Shown: piece after piece, positions 19,001 to 27,849 of the stretch
Layout of the letters: every line of letters starts with the position of its first letter
Position numbering within the stretch: position 1 is the stretch's first letter
From: Methylonatrum kenyense
GTDB lineage: Bacteria > Pseudomonadota > Gammaproteobacteria > Nitrococcales > Aquisalimonadaceae
Direction of reading: 5' to 3'
Length of the DNA: 64,000 bases
Assembly: GCF_023195885.1 (NCBI RefSeq)
Contig: NZ_JALPKO010000006.1
Location: 1-64,000, forward strand
Position numbers and translations under genes: made by a program
The notes under the pieces: model-generated
Seen by the model: the letters and a program-made list of their open reading frames with translations, nothing else
What the model was told of the DNA's origin: nothing
Database searches by the model: none

Positions 19001-19526
19001 CCCGGAGGAACTGCCCTTCCGTGGCTGGCAGGAATCAGGCCGGGAGGATGCCTACAAGGTGGCACGGCTGATGGCAAGGGCCCGCTACTACCCGGGCACG
19101 CCACCCGGCATTACTCGCATGTGGTTCAACGGCTACATGTCCACGCCCGGTTCCGTCAAGGGGCATGAGACTCGCGAGGACGGTATCGCCAAGAATCCCG
19201 ATACCAACTATCAGGCCATGTTCCGCTACGGCGGTCACCAAAGTCTCACGCGTTCCTGGCTCAAGCCCACTCACCAGACCAATAGCCTGGTGTGGCGCAC
19301 GCTATTCAGTCACGTGCAGGGCCAGGGTTTCGCCGCGGATGTGCACTGTGTCACCGGCGCTCCGCGGGAGTCCATGGCCAAAATAACCAAGGCCGAGGCC
19401 GGAGGAATTGGCGGTGAGGGTCTGTGGCGCCCGGTAGCCCTCGGACTCCGGCCGTCGGCGGAAAGCGACGCCGTGAAACGTTATCTCGATGGTGCCTACG
19501 CCCGAACGTCCAACGAAGAATCCTGA
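16026..19526 (+). CDS. Type II DMSO reductase-family molybdoenzyme, catalytic alpha subunit (NxrA-like)
   Basis: The 1166-aa protein has a twin-arginine signal (SRRRFLQ, residues 11-17), so it matures in the periplasm. The N-terminal Fe-S motif is C75-x3-D79-x3-C83-x38-C122 (a second Cys at 123), with Asp where nitrate reductase NarG has Cys. I recall this Asp variant from NxrA nitrite oxidoreductases. [13 protein letters not shown] (residues 275-287) is the segment that gives the Mo its Asp ligand in this family, and [19 protein letters not shown] follows. Length fits NxrA (about 1150) better than Ser/Ddh/Ebd alpha subunits (about 910-980). The enzyme should use bis-MGD Mo to interconvert an oxyanion pair, probably nitrate and nitrite, but chlorate, selenate or another substrate is possible. 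The FNR-like promoter favours reduction. It is first in a four-gene operon. Confidence 0.88.
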   Translation: MSDRSQPTSASRRRFLQAAAAAGFGAAVTPGGLLAQFRYLAPTRVDNPLEHYPDRNWEQLYRDIYRSDGSFVFTCAPNDTHNCLLRAFFKNKVLTRIEPTFGYHKATDLDGNRASARWDPRCCQKGLVLTRRLYGDRRVTGAFMRKGFKDWVDEGYPRDDTTGMPPTRFLERGTDSWVKVSHAEAADYHARTLKNIAETYSGEQGRRFLTEQGYEAAMIDAAEGAGTRVMKFRGGMAKLGAARLLGTFRMGNSLALLDHHVRGVDPEEAKGAGAWDSYSFHTDLPPGHTMVCGDQTNDFEFHDAENAELIVVWGMNWICTKMPDSHWLTEARIKGAKTVAVTVEYSATANKCDEVLVIRPGTDPALALGMAGVIMREDIYDRDFVRRYTDLPALVRMDTLETLKAADVFPDHQERQPDNWTHVLGAEETAPPVHQQNGRYIPHALKGEFSDFVVWDSARQEPVAVGTDQLGDHFDALGIDPALEGTFRIRTVDGETVEVRPVFELTREYINENLTPEQVEAITWAPAEAVESLARDIARHAGKTLVPCGMGPNQFWNNDNKDRAIFLLVALTGNVGRHGGNIGSYAGNYRVSLFSGAGLWTTEDPFNVQLDPEGSVTRRSTIRYESLHYWANGERIMTAGDKVITTGGHVPTPTKAIWQTNSNSSLGNQKGHYDVVNNTLPKCELVVYNDWWWTGSCEYSDIVYGVDSWMEFKYPDMTASNTNPFLQVFPSTPLRRSFDTVHDLDTYLLVARALSEITGDQRFVDMWQFVDENRVDVYLQRILDHSANLRGYQFHHLHALARDGIPVLVNNRTYPRVFSYEQVTESKPWYTKTGRLEFYRPEPEFIEAGENLVVYREPSEATFHEPCAILAKDHPAIRPKRPADWGIEADDRSHQSRQMRNATMDGPALLQSKHPLLDKGYRYVFHTPKYRHGAHTTPIDTDYMMMLFGPFGDIYRRDKRIPGTSEMYVDINPSDAKEMGIADGDYVWIDGDPEELPFRGWQESGREDAYKVARLMARARYYPGTPPGITRMWFNGYMSTPGSVKGHETREDGIAKNPDTNYQAMFRYGGHQSLTRSWLKPTHQTNSLVWRTLFSHVQGQGFAADVHCVTGAPRESMAKITKAEAGGIGGEGLWRPVALGLRPSAESDAVKRYLDGAYARTSNEES

Positions 19527-19539
19527 GGAGGTCCCCGTC

Positions 19540-20667
19540 ATGCCGAGCGTTTACAACTGGCAACTGGGAAGGGAGATGGACTACCCGTTCGAGGGCGTCC
19601 GCCCGAAACGGCAGTTCGCCATGATTTTCGACACCAATAAATGCATCGCCTGCCAGACCTGCACCGTGGCCTGCAAGACGGCTTGGACCTCAGGTCGTGG
19701 CCAGGAATACATGCTCTGGAACAACGTCGAAACCAAGCCCTACGGCTATTATCCACTGGGTTGGGACGTCAACATCCTGGACAAGCACGGCGTCCAGGAC
19801 ATGGATGGCCCGGTGTATGAAGGCAAGACACTGTTCGAAGCGGCGCCGGCCGACAAGGTCGTGCTTGGCTACACGCCGAAGGACGAGGATTACGCATTTC
19901 CGAACATCGGCGAGGACGACTGCACCGGCGAGATGGACCAGGGGGCCTGGATGCAGATGCCGCATATGCAGTGGATGTACTACCTGCCGCGCATCTGTAA
20001 CCACTGCACCTACCCGGCCTGCCTTTCGGCCTGTCCACGGCAGGTGATCTACAAGCGCGAGGAGGACGGGATTGTGCTCCTCGATCAGAACCGCTGCCGG
20101 GGTTATCGGGAATGCGTGACTGGTTGCCCCTACAAGAAAGTGTTCTTCAATCCGATGACCCGCGTTTCGGAGAAGTGCATCGGCTGCTATCCGGCCATCG
20201 AGAACAATCGCCAGACCCAATGCACGATCACCTGTATCGGCAAGATCCGGCTGCAGGGGTTCATGGCGACGCCGGACGAGGCTCGCGAAGACAACCCGAT
20301 GGATTACATCGTCCATTACGCCAAGATCGCGAAGCCCCTCTATCCGCAATTCGGCCTGGAACCCAATACCTACTACATCCCGCCGGTCCATGTTCCGCCG
20401 AAGTATCTGCGGCAGATGTTCGGCTGGGGCGTCGAGGAAGCAATCGATACCTACAAGCGGGCGAGTGAGGATCCCAAGCTGCTAGGTGCCATGCTTCTGT
20501 TCGGTGCCACTCCGGAAATCATTCACCGTTTCAAACTGGAAGCCGGCAAGGCCGTCGGTTACGACGACAAGGGTGCGGAGCTGGTCCGCGTGCCGATGGT
20601 CGAGCCGACCTTCCTGCGTGATGCCTTCGACGGGCGGTTCAATGCCTATCGGACCAACGTGACCTGA
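19540..20667 (+). CDS. Molybdoenzyme iron-sulfur beta subunit (NarH/NxrB-type)
   Basis: The 375-aa electron-transfer subunit carries four cysteine groups: C35-C38-C41-C45, C153-C156-C161-C165, C186-Y189-C192-C196 and C213-C216-C228-C232. Tyr189 replaces one Cys in the third group. In NarH a Trp in this place gives a [3Fe-4S] cluster, so the protein should hold three [4Fe-4S] and one [3Fe-4S]. It has no signal peptide and should travel with the Tat-exported alpha subunit. The ATG at 19540 follows GAGGAGG and lies 13 bp after the alpha stop. It passes electrons between alpha and the heme gamma subunit. Confidence 0.92.
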   Translation: MPSVYNWQLGREMDYPFEGVRPKRQFAMIFDTNKCIACQTCTVACKTAWTSGRGQEYMLWNNVETKPYGYYPLGWDVNILDKHGVQDMDGPVYEGKTLFEAAPADKVVLGYTPKDEDYAFPNIGEDDCTGEMDQGAWMQMPHMQWMYYLPRICNHCTYPACLSACPRQVIYKREEDGIVLLDQNRCRGYRECVTGCPYKKVFFNPMTRVSEKCIGCYPAIENNRQTQCTITCIGKIRLQGFMATPDEAREDNPMDYIVHYAKIAKPLYPQFGLEPNTYYIPPVHVPPKYLRQMFGWGVEEAIDTYKRASEDPKLLGAMLLFGATPEIIHRFKLEAGKAVGYDDKGAELVRVPMVEPTFLRDAFDGRFNAYRTNVT

Positions 20668-20682
20668 TGAGGAGGTGTGCTC

Positions 20683-21516
20683 ATGTGGAGGCGAACACTG
20701 ACCACAGGCGCGGCGGCTCTGCTGGTGCCGATGGTGTTCGGCACGGCGATGGCAGCGGACGGGATCCGCGCCATAATCGTCGACGCCGATGGCGCACTTA
20801 AGGACCCGGAGGCTGCGTTCTGGGACGAGGCGGATCCGGTAATGGTCTCGATGCAGGCACAGATGGTGGCAAAACCGCTGCACGGGGAGCCTTCCGTCAC
20901 CGAGGTTTCGGTACGCGCGGCGCATAACGGGCACTGGATCGGCCTGCTTGTCGAGTGGGAAACGCCGGAGCCGCGGGACACGATCCGGCTGGACGATTTC
21001 GGTGACCAGATGGCGGTGCAGTTCCCGCTTGATGCCGGAGCCAGCCCGATGATGGGACATGACGGTGCCGCCGTGAACATTGTGCAGTGGCGTGCCGCGC
21101 TGCAGCGCGATATCGCCGAGGGCGAGCCTGAAATCAGGGATCTCTATCCCTACGCGCTGGTGGACGTCTACCCCGACGAGGTATTGAGCCTGACCGACGC
21201 GCGGGCCTACACCGGCGCCCTGGGCCTGGATAACCCGGTGGCCAGGCCTTTCGACAGCCCGGTGCTGGACCAGATGGCGGAGGGGTGGGGAACCCTGACC
21301 GTGCGGCCAATGCAGATCGCCGATGGTTGGGGAGTCTGGAAGGACGGTCGTTGGCGTGTGGCGGTGAGCCGGCCGATGCGACCGATCCTGGAGGGTGATC
21401 CGGATCTCTCGCCCGGAACGCGGCGCGCCGCGTTCGCGGTCTGGGATGGCAATAACGACGAGGTTGGGGGGCGCAAGAGCTGGTCCGGCTGGGTTGACGT
21501 GCAGATTGAGGAATAG
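20683..21516 (+). CDS. Molybdoenzyme heme-b gamma subunit (EbdC/NxrC-type)
   Basis: The 277-aa protein has a Sec signal peptide (residues 1-24, ending TAMA) and the beta-sandwich of the ethylbenzene-dehydrogenase gamma family. The usual Met and Lys axial heme ligands are probably M123 or M124 (SPMMGHDGAA) and K265 (GGRKSWSGW). It should link the beta subunit to a soluble periplasmic cytochrome c instead of to a membrane NarI. No NarI-like gene is present. ATG 20683 is chosen over the GTG two codons upstream because GGAGG lies 7 bp before it. Confidence 0.85.
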   Translation: MWRRTLTTGAAALLVPMVFGTAMAADGIRAIIVDADGALKDPEAAFWDEADPVMVSMQAQMVAKPLHGEPSVTEVSVRAAHNGHWIGLLVEWETPEPRDTIRLDDFGDQMAVQFPLDAGASPMMGHDGAAVNIVQWRAALQRDIAEGEPEIRDLYPYALVDVYPDEVLSLTDARAYTGALGLDNPVARPFDSPVLDQMAEGWGTLTVRPMQIADGWGVWKDGRWRVAVSRPMRPILEGDPDLSPGTRRAAFAVWDGNNDEVGGRKSWSGWVDVQIEE

Positions 21517-21519
21517 CAG

Positions 21520-22308
21520 ATGTCCGCCGAAAAAATGAGGAATACGGATCTCGAACTGGGCGAACTTCTAAGCCGTGCCTACCGGGCCCGCGCTGCCGCT
21601 CGCTTTCTCGCCTATCCGGAGCCTGATGAGGAGGAGGCGCTGGAGAAGACGCTGATCGGGCTTGAGGCCCAGGGCGCACTACTGGCGGATGATTCAGAAC
21701 GCAAGGCGATCAGCGATTTCGTCAGCCGTTGGCGGCATGCCGGGGCTGAAGTGCTGCGGGCCGAGTACGCGCGGCTTTTCCTTGGGCCGACCCGCTGTTC
21801 GCTGTACAGCGCAACCTATGGCAGTGGCGGGAATCTCGCTGGGCCGGCGGCTGGTATCGCCGATGTCAGCGGTTTTTATCAGGCTTTCGGTGTCGATATT
21901 CGCGAGGAGCAGCCGGAGCGTCCAGACCACCTGGCCGCTGAGCTTGAGTTCTACAGCTCACTGCTGGTCAGGCTTGCCTATGCGACCCACAACCAGTGGA
22001 ATGAAGCCGCTGTAGTGACCGGCGATGCCGCTCGCAGTTTTCTGCGAGATCACCTCGGGCGCTGGTCAGGCGTGGTCAGCCGACGGCTGGAGCAATTGGA
22101 CAGCATTGAAGCCTATCGTGCGCTTGCCAACTGGTTGGATGTCATGTTGCGGGAAGAAGCCACCAGGCTCGATGTGGACGTAGAGAGCTACGGCATTCCG
22201 GACTGGAGCACACAGGCCGGCGCCGAACCCATGCATTGTCCTCGGGATGATGACGCGGAAGCGTCGCCAGCCCAACCGATTCGTTTCCGGAGATCGGTGC
22301 AACGCTAG
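21520..22308 (+). CDS. TorD/DmsD-family chaperone for the molybdoenzyme (delta)
   Basis: The 262-aa helical cytoplasmic protein has TorD-type features: EYARLFLGPTR followed by YGSGG, the variant of the family's E-Y-x-x-L-F segment, and PDHLAAELEFYSSLL, the P-D-H-L-x-x-E-L signature. Such chaperones bind the Tat signal of the alpha subunit and help insert the Mo cofactor before export. It begins 3 bp after the gamma stop, in the order alpha-beta-gamma-delta used by ebdABCD. SerABDC, DdhABDC and ClrABDC have the chaperone third. The C-terminal 25 residues are polar and variable. Confidence 0.88.
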   Translation: MSAEKMRNTDLELGELLSRAYRARAAARFLAYPEPDEEEALEKTLIGLEAQGALLADDSERKAISDFVSRWRHAGAEVLRAEYARLFLGPTRCSLYSATYGSGGNLAGPAAGIADVSGFYQAFGVDIREEQPERPDHLAAELEFYSSLLVRLAYATHNQWNEAAVVTGDAARSFLRDHLGRWSGVVSRRLEQLDSIEAYRALANWLDVMLREEATRLDVDVESYGIPDWSTQAGAEPMHCPRDDDAEASPAQPIRFRRSVQR

Positions 22309-22317
22309 GCGTGGGCA

Positions 22318-22662
22318 TTAATCAGCGTTTCCCTCGCCCTTCGCTCCTGCAGCGGGAGGCGGTTGCAACAGGTCATCGCAGGGTTTAAGCCGGATTTCCT
22401 CGAAATATTCAGCCACGGCCGCCTGCATGCGCGGGAATGCGGGGTGGTCGAGGACGCCGCTTTCCCGGAAACAGAGTTTGCGGCATTCCTCGTCCGGCCA
22501 CAGGGCGTAGGACCAGAACAGGCCGTTCTCGTCCTCGTGCAGGCGAGCCCCGTAGGAACCGCAGCGCCGGTGGATCAGCGCCGTACCCTCGACCCATGCC
22601 TGCCGGAATTGCGCCTCATGGCCGGGCTTGACCCGCCAGCGGTACAGGATCGCGATGCTCAT
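22318..22662 (-). CDS. ABM-fold (antibiotic biosynthesis monooxygenase-like) small protein
   Basis: The 114-aa protein begins with the dimeric alpha/beta-barrel pattern (ILYRWRVKPGHEAQFRQAW) of ABM-fold proteins, which include monooxygenases, heme-degrading enzymes and binding proteins. The last 20 residues are Pro/Ala-rich. No catalytic residue can be assigned. It is convergent with the chaperone gene, 9 bp away. Confidence 0.65.
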   Translation of the reverse strand: MSIAILYRWRVKPGHEAQFRQAWVEGTALIHRRCGSYGARLHEDENGLFWSYALWPDEECRKLCFRESGVLDHPAFPRMQAAVAEYFEEIRLKPCDDLLQPPPAAGAKGEGNAD

Positions 22663-22962
22663 TGCTTGCCTTTAGCCGTTGCGGTAGGTCCCGTGCGCTT
22701 GCGCGCAGACTGCATCGGTCAAAGGCCTGCCTGGAGGCAGTGACCTTCGGGCCGAGCGTTGCCGTCATCCGTTTGTTCCTGGTCCGCGCCAAGCTACAGT
22801 CTTACCTGAAAAACCATACTGGCCGGGCAAGCGTTGCGCAAACCCGTAGGCCGGCAGGGCGGCGCATCGCTAACCGCTGGGACAGGTGGCGAAGAGCGGC
22901 GTTGCACGGGGGATCCTGACAATCGCGACTACAGGCAGTTGCATCACGCAAGGAGCCGAATC

Positions 22963-24087
22963 ATGTTCAAGACGGTCCTGGTCCTGGGCCACATCATCGG
23001 GATACGTATCCAGATCCATGTCAGCTGGATTTTCATCCTGATCCTTTTGCTGGCCAGCCTGAGTGCCGGTTTCCATCATCAGTATCCAGACTGGACGTTC
23101 TCGATGGTGACTGGATCGGCGGCGGTGACCGCGCTGCTGTTCTTCTCCTCGATCCTTGCACATGAGCTGGGCCACAGTGTGGTGGCATTGCGGCGCGGCA
23201 TCCCGGTGGAATCCATTACCCTGTTCATCCTGGGCGGCATGGCCCAGATGGGGCGGGATGCCGAACAGGCAGACGACGAGTTCTGGATAGCAATCGCCGG
23301 TCCGGCGGTCAGTCTGGCCCTGGCCTTGATGTTCGGTGGTCTGAGCTGGCTGACCTCCGGCTGGTTCGAACCGATACCGGTGGCGTTGGGCTGGCTTGGC
23401 CTGATCAACCTGATTGTCGCCGTGTTCAACCTGATTCCCGGGTTTCCGCTGGACGGCGGGCGGGTGTTCCGCGCCCTGGTCTGGAAATTCACCGGCGATG
23501 CCCGCAAGGCTGTCGAGGCCGCCGTCCGGGGTGGGCGGATGGTGGCCTACCTGCTGTTCGGTTTCGCCTTCTGGAATTTGCTCGTCGTCGGCAATCTGAT
23601 CGGCGGCATCTGGATCATGCTGATCGGCTGGTTCCTGCTGACCATGGCCGAGGGGCACGGGCGGATGTATGACATGCGGGAGCGACTGGCGGATGTCAGC
23701 GCGCGGGATCTGGCGAACCCGGATGTGCCCTTCGTCAGTCCGGATGTCTCGATAGACAAGTGGATCCACGACGATGTCCTGCCGGGCGGACGCCGATCCT
23801 TCCTTGTCGGCGAACCGGCGCAGGTCCAGGGTCTGGTGAGCCTGAGCGACAGCCGCAAGGTACCGCGGGAGCGGTGGAAGCTGACCCGGGTGGCCGACAT
23901 CATGACGCGGTCGGAGTCGCTGAGCCATGTGAGTCCGGACACCGGCGCCGAGGATATCCTGCGGCTCATGACCGAGCGTAAATTGAATCAGATACCGGTG
24001 ATGGAGCGTTCGGGACGGGCGATTGGCTGGATCGACCGTCAGCAGTTGCTGCGCACCATTGATATCCACATGGAACTCAAGCGCTAA
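22963..24087 (+). CDS. Site-2 protease (M50) with C-terminal CBS domain
   Basis: The 374-aa protein has an HEXXH zinc motif in a membrane helix (AHELGHSVVA), the second M50 signature NLIPGFPLDGGR, and about six helices in residues 1-220. A C-terminal CBS region (about 230-370, IMTRSESLSHVSPDTGAE) follows. This is the Rip/SpoIVFB-like family of intramembrane proteases, where the CBS domain senses adenine nucleotides. ATG 22963 has AAGGAG 9 bp upstream and starts just before the first helix. The substrate is unknown; no anti-sigma factor gene lies beside it. Confidence 0.88.
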   Translation: MFKTVLVLGHIIGIRIQIHVSWIFILILLLASLSAGFHHQYPDWTFSMVTGSAAVTALLFFSSILAHELGHSVVALRRGIPVESITLFILGGMAQMGRDAEQADDEFWIAIAGPAVSLALALMFGGLSWLTSGWFEPIPVALGWLGLINLIVAVFNLIPGFPLDGGRVFRALVWKFTGDARKAVEAAVRGGRMVAYLLFGFAFWNLLVVGNLIGGIWIMLIGWFLLTMAEGHGRMYDMRERLADVSARDLANPDVPFVSPDVSIDKWIHDDVLPGGRRSFLVGEPAQVQGLVSLSDSRKVPRERWKLTRVADIMTRSESLSHVSPDTGAEDILRLMTERKLNQIPVMERSGRAIGWIDRQQLLRTIDIHMELKR

Positions 24088-24196
24088 TCGACGCCCATGG
24101 CTGCCGATGGCCGCAGGCATGTCGCGGGAAACCTGCCCCGAGAGTTCCGGACTTGCGCTGCTTGGTAGCTAAACCCATGACAGGAGGAACACGACA

Positions 24197-24409
24197 ATGG
24201 CAATCTGGGAATGCCGTATCCGTGCCGCGAAGATCGATGATGCGCGCGCCTCACTGGGCCCGCTTGCGGATCAGACCTGGGAGGTGCAGGCGGAAGATGC
24301 CGCCGATGCCGTGACCAAGGTTGTCACCGAGATCGAAAAGCAACGTCGTCTGACCACGTTGCCGCCCGATCTGCTGGAAGATTGGCTGGACGTGCGGGAG
24401 AGGGGCTAA
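24197..24409 (+). CDS. Small conserved-looking protein of unknown function (70 aa)
   Basis: A good Shine-Dalgarno (ACAGGAGGAAC) precedes the ATG. The 70 residues alternate beta and alpha segments (WECRIRAAKIDDA, then TKVVTEIEKQRR) and are strongly acidic at the end. No family was recognised. It stands alone between the site-2 protease gene and a convergent DUF2189 gene. Confidence 0.6.
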   Translation: MAIWECRIRAAKIDDARASLGPLADQTWEVQAEDAADAVTKVVTEIEKQRRLTTLPPDLLEDWLDVRERG

Positions 24410-24427
24410 CGCCGCCCGTCCCGCACG
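24391..24427. terminator. Inverted repeat between convergent genes
   Basis: A 9-bp perfect stem (24391-24399 with 24419-24427, CGTGCGGGA) begins inside the end of the 70-aa gene and lies just before the 3' end of the DUF2189 gene on the other strand. There is no T-run. It may act as a bidirectional terminator. Confidence 0.4.
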
Positions 24428-24442
24428 TTCAGCCCGCACCGG

Positions 24443-25261
24443 TCAGCTGCTACCGCCAGCCGGCGGCGTATCGTCGTACTGGATTAGATCGCGATACGCG
24501 TACCAGCTGGCATAACCCAGCAACGGTAGAACGACTGCCAGGCCGATGTAGAGCGTCGCGATACCGGCGATGGTGAACGCAGTCAGCAATAAACCCCAAA
24601 CGATCAACGGCATAAGGTTGCGGTGGACTGCAGACAGGCTCGCGACGATGGCCTCCAGCACGCTGACATTCCGGTCCAGCAGCATGGGGATCGAGACTGC
24701 GCTGATCGCAAATGCGCCGAAGGCCAGCAAGGCACCAATGGCGCAGCCGGTGATCAACAGCCCCAGCCCGGGCAGGCTGAAGAAGATCTCGCTCGCGAGG
24801 ATCTCCGGGCTCGGCGTGGTGACGCCAAAGAACAGGGCGAACATCAACAGGGCCAGGCGTGTCCAGGCCAGCATGAAGATCATCAGCACCAGGCCCATCA
24901 ACGCAATCTGAACCGGGTTGCGGCGCCATGCCTGGAAGGCGGAGCGCAGACCCGGTTGCCGTCCTGCTTCCATGTCCCTGCTGATCTCGTACAGGCCGGT
25001 TGCAACCAGCGGGCCGAGAAACATGAACCCGGCGGCAAGCGGCAGCAACCAGTAGGCCATGTCCAAGACGACGAGCCCGGCCGTCAGCAGGATGCTGACG
25101 CCGACCCAGAAGCTGCCGTAAGCCAGGCTGACCAGCGGTGCATGGCGAAAATCCCTGGCCGCATTCGCAAGCCACTGCCAGGGCTGCTCCATGCCGATGC
25201 CGGCGACGGAATAAGAAACATCGGATTCCGGCACGGGGCGGGCCATCGTTTCACTGGACAT
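24443..25261 (-). CDS. DUF2189-type integral membrane protein
   Basis: The 272-aa protein has about six hydrophobic helices. It matches DUF2189 by PWQWLANAARDFRHAPLVSL (residues about 27-46), AYGSFWVGVSI and the GPLVATGLYEISR segment. The family is common in proteobacteria and has no established function. The start at 25261 is favoured over an in-frame start 156 bp upstream because it follows GGAGGTTCACC and because the upstream extension has no membrane or domain character. Confidence 0.8.
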   Translation of the reverse strand: MSSETMARPVPESDVSYSVAGIGMEQPWQWLANAARDFRHAPLVSLAYGSFWVGVSILLTAGLVVLDMAYWLLPLAAGFMFLGPLVATGLYEISRDMEAGRQPGLRSAFQAWRRNPVQIALMGLVLMIFMLAWTRLALLMFALFFGVTTPSPEILASEIFFSLPGLGLLITGCAIGALLAFGAFAISAVSIPMLLDRNVSVLEAIVASLSAVHRNLMPLIVWGLLLTAFTIAGIATLYIGLAVVLPLLGYASWYAYRDLIQYDDTPPAGGSS

Positions 25262-25758
25262 GGTGAACCTCCTCGGATCACTGGTGTGATTGCCTTCGCA
25301 TCGCCACTCAGGAAAAAGAGTAGGCCGAGACGCCTCATGCCGCCATTTTTCCCAACCCTTCACGTCGCTGAAACCGCGTCCCGCTGTTCGTGTCCGGTAC
25401 CGCGTCGACATGGCCAATCAGCGTCTCCCGAACCGGCGAAAACCGACGCGGCCGCGATGGCCCTGGTCCCCGGCCACTTTTCGATAGCGGCCGGCGAGGG
25501 TGTGAGGCAGGCGCCGCCCGCTGGAATCCGGATGCCCCTGGAGAATCAGTATGTGTTGGTTTATGGCAGCGATTCCCGGCGACTGGTCAAAGTGGTTCCG
25601 CAGAATCAGATTAGCCCCAGCCACCAACACTTGCTCCGCGAGTCGAAAGCGGACAAGGTGCCCCCGGTCGCCGGAGCTGGCCAGCGAATTTCTGGGTGCA
25701 CGGACCTCGCAGCATCCGGCCGGCTTGAGACCAGTGATATCGCCATGAGGAAGAGCGG
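25262..25758. other. 497-bp region with one doubtful small frame
   Basis: The region separates divergent genes. A plus-strand frame from ATG 25532 to stop 25762 (76 aa) overlaps the start of the CDF gene as ATGA and could be a translationally coupled leader gene. It has no clear Shine-Dalgarno or family features. I see no other element. Confidence 0.3.
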
Positions 25759-26685
25759 ATGAGAACCGAGCGAAGGGCGCTATTGCTGTCGGCAGCAGCG
25801 GCGCTTCTGGTGGGGAGCGTTGGCGTTACCGTCGCCCTTGTCTCTAACTCGCGGGCGATCCTGCTCGACGGGATGTTCAACCTGACCTATTTCCTGGTTG
25901 CCCTGGTTTCGGTTCGGGTAGCGCACCTGGCGCAGCAACCGGGCGACGAGGCGTTCCCACGTGGTTATTCCTATTTCGAGCCCCTGATCAACGCCGGCAA
26001 AGGTCTGTTGATCCTCGGCGTTTCTGCGGTGGCACTGGCTGATTCACTGGCTGCGCTGGTGACCGGGGGCCGGGAGATTCTCGCCGGGCTGGCCATCGCC
26101 TATGCGGCGTTCGCCACCATCGCCTGCTCGGTAACGTGTCTGCTGCTGTACTTGATCTGGCGCCGGGAGCCAACTCCCCTGATACGTGCCGATCTGGAGA
26201 ACTGGCTGGTCAACAGCGTGATCTCCGCGTCAGTGCTGCTGGCATTCGCCCTGATTCCGCTGGCACAGCGCACTGAATTCTCCGGAATCACGCCGTATAT
26301 CGATCCGGTGCTGGTGGCCGCCGTCGTCATCCTTTGCCTTGGGGTGCCACTGAAGATGGCCTGGCGGGGGATAATGGAACTCCTGGATCGGGCGCCGCCA
26401 GAGCATGTCACGCGCCCGCTCAGGCAGGCCGTGGACGATGTGCTGGCGCCGCTTCCGGTCCGCCAACGGTATATTCGCATCGTTCGGCCCGGTCGGACGG
26501 TCTTCGTCACCGCCCATGTCGTCCTGCCGGAGGATTTCCCGGTGGAAAGCCTGGGCCGTCTTGATCAGATTCGGCATCAGCTGGATACCGCCTTGCGCGG
26601 CATCCAGCCCCGGCTCATCACCGATGTGCTGTTTACGGCCGACGAGCGTTGGGCGGCCCCGAAATCCGGTATTGCCTCCAGGTAA
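25759..26685 (+). CDS. Cation diffusion facilitator family transporter
   Basis: The 308-aa protein has the CDF layout: membrane domain (residues 10-205, SNSRAILLDGMFNLTYFL) and a short C-terminal cytoplasmic domain. The TM2 metal site is D37-x3-N41 and the TM5 site is centred on the Asp of YIDPVLVAA. In the zinc exporter YiiP these sites are D-x3-D and H-x3-D, so the metal site here is not canonical for zinc. It should export a divalent cation with proton exchange. It starts with ATGA overlapping a doubtful upstream frame. Confidence 0.82.
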   Translation: MRTERRALLLSAAAALLVGSVGVTVALVSNSRAILLDGMFNLTYFLVALVSVRVAHLAQQPGDEAFPRGYSYFEPLINAGKGLLILGVSAVALADSLAALVTGGREILAGLAIAYAAFATIACSVTCLLLYLIWRREPTPLIRADLENWLVNSVISASVLLAFALIPLAQRTEFSGITPYIDPVLVAAVVILCLGVPLKMAWRGIMELLDRAPPEHVTRPLRQAVDDVLAPLPVRQRYIRIVRPGRTVFVTAHVVLPEDFPVESLGRLDQIRHQLDTALRGIQPRLITDVLFTADERWAAPKSGIASR

Positions 26686-26821
26686 CCTGGGCAGAATGTT
26701 TGCCGATCACGGCATTGTCGCGACATGCTGTGGCTAGACTCGTCATAATCGCACCCGCATGAGGCGTTCGGCGCGGGGCGGGACGGAACGCACACTACAT
26801 CAACCCAAGGGAGATAGAGGT

Positions 26822-27241
26822 ATGGCAGGGATGACGGTTCCGGTGGAGGAATTCACCACGCCCGACCCGATAACCGCGAGCGAGGACATGGCGATCGAGG
26901 ATCTGAGGATCCTGATGGACCGGCATGGTATCCGGCACCTCCCGGTGGTCCGTGACGGCACCGTGGTCGGCGTGATCAGTGACCGGGATGTGCGCATCGT
27001 TCTGGGGCTGCCGTTTCAGGACCAGAGTCAGGTGCGTGCCTCGGATCTCATGGCACCGGATCCGATGACCGTGACGGCGGCCACACCGCTGGACCAGGTG
27101 GCGTTTGCGATGTCCGAGCGCAAGATCGGCAGCGTCATCGTCAATGACACGGAGGGTGGCTTCCTCGGTATTTTCACGGCCAGCGATGCCCTGAATGCCT
27201 TGATCGAGGTCATCCGGGGGGACGGGCCGGAAGCCGGGTAA
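26822..27241 (+). CDS. Stand-alone two-CBS-domain protein
   Basis: The 139-aa protein consists of two CBS repeats (residues about 8-65 and 75-130), with the usual MDRHGIRHLPVVRDGTVVG and MSERKIGSVIVND cores. CBS pairs bind AMP, ATP or other nucleotides and regulate partner proteins. ATG 26822 follows GGGAGATAGAGGT. It lies between a CDF transporter gene and two tiny frames. Confidence 0.88.
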   Translation: MAGMTVPVEEFTTPDPITASEDMAIEDLRILMDRHGIRHLPVVRDGTVVGVISDRDVRIVLGLPFQDQSQVRASDLMAPDPMTVTAATPLDQVAFAMSERKIGSVIVNDTEGGFLGIFTASDALNALIEVIRGDGPEAG

Positions 27242-27336
27242 GCGTCTATCGGCCGTCGGGTGCTGCTGACCGAAGGGCGGCGGCCGCCGCCTGCCGCTAT
27301 GCTCTGTGGTGCCGTTCAATGCGGGAAGGTTTGCTG

Positions 27337-27456
27337 ATGTCGGAACTGGAAACGCGCAAACGGGAGTTGGAAGAGGAGCGCGATGAATTGTCGGATCCCC
27401 TCCGGCGAATCAATCTGAACTACCGTCGCGGGCTGGATCCGGATTGGGAAGAGTAA
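27337..27456 (+). CDS. Tiny charged helical protein (39 aa)
   Basis: The ATG has a Shine-Dalgarno (GGGAAGG) 7 bp upstream. The peptide is a charged helix (SELETRKRELEEERDELS, coiled-coil-like heptads) followed by a tail ending DPDWEE. It is followed 3 bp later by another 39-codon frame. No family was recognised, and coding is likely but not certain. Confidence 0.45.
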   Translation: MSELETRKRELEEERDELSDPLRRINLNYRRGLDPDWEE

Positions 27457-27459
27457 TCG

Positions 27460-27579
27460 ATGCAACTGGCGAGCGCCGAGGTGTTGCAGGAAATCGCTCG
27501 GGTTACGGCAGAAGAATTCGGCAAGATTGACAGTGCAATACAGCGTATCGAGCAGGCCCGGCGCCGGCGAGAAACCTAG
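27460..27579 (+). CDS. Tiny protein (39 aa) ending at the edge of the MITE-like element
   Basis: It starts 3 bp after the previous 39-codon frame and is mostly helical (VLQEIARVTAEEFGKIDSAI) with a basic tail. Its TAG stop (27577-27579) abuts the terminal inverted repeat at 27580, so the element may have cut the gene or supplied its end. Translational coupling to the previous gene is plausible. No ribosome site is visible beyond that. Confidence 0.4.
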   Translation: MQLASAEVLQEIARVTAEEFGKIDSAIQRIEQARRRRET

Positions 27580-27849
27580 GGAAACACTGATCTAGTCGCG
27601 CGCTTGCGTTGGAGTCCGCATTTTTTCCGAGGCAAGGCGCGCTGCGCAGCGCCGCAGTCATTCTGCGGTCAAGCAGCGCAACACGGCAGTCGGGAAAAAT
27701 GCGGCCCAACCCGAAGGGCCCAGCCGGTTTTGGCCCCTGGCGGCGCTGCGTCACCGGCCCGGTAGCGACGGCTACCGAACCGGCACCGCGCCTTGCCAGA
27801 TGACCAAAACCGGTCGCGGGCGCAGACGCGGGAATAGATCAGTGTTTCC
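27580..27849. mobile_element. MITE-like element, about 270 bp
   Basis: Perfect 15-bp terminal inverted repeats, GGAAACACTGATCTA (27580-27594) and its complement (27835-27849), bound a stretch with no coding frame. Inside are long-range stems: 27616-27630 pairs with 27690-27704 (one mismatch), 27724-27733 pairs with 27804-27813, and a smaller hairpin centres on GGTAGC/GCTACC. I see no target-site duplication. No transposase with matching ends lies in the window. A partial third end copy (GGAAGCACTGAT) lies just outside at 27854-27865. Confidence 0.6.
27629..27682. repeat. Palindromic intergenic repeat, copy 2 (inside the MITE-like element)
   Basis: It shares GAGGCAA at the left, CGCGCTGC next, and GCGG-CAAGCAGCGCAAC at the right with 3238-3289. 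The centre is a small hairpin (CCGCAG-TCATT-CTGCGG) instead of the long perfect stem of copy 1. Confidence 0.6.

Noticed and set aside
14664-22308. Prophage carrying the molybdoenzyme operon
   Set aside because: Only a sheath gene is phage-like; there is no integrase, attachment site, terminase, capsid or lysis gene in the window.
24623-25762. Open frame of about 380 codons on the plus strand
   Set aside because: It runs antisense through the DUF2189 gene; high-GC DNA leaves the antisense frame open. Only its 3' end (25532-25762) was considered, and that is uncertain.
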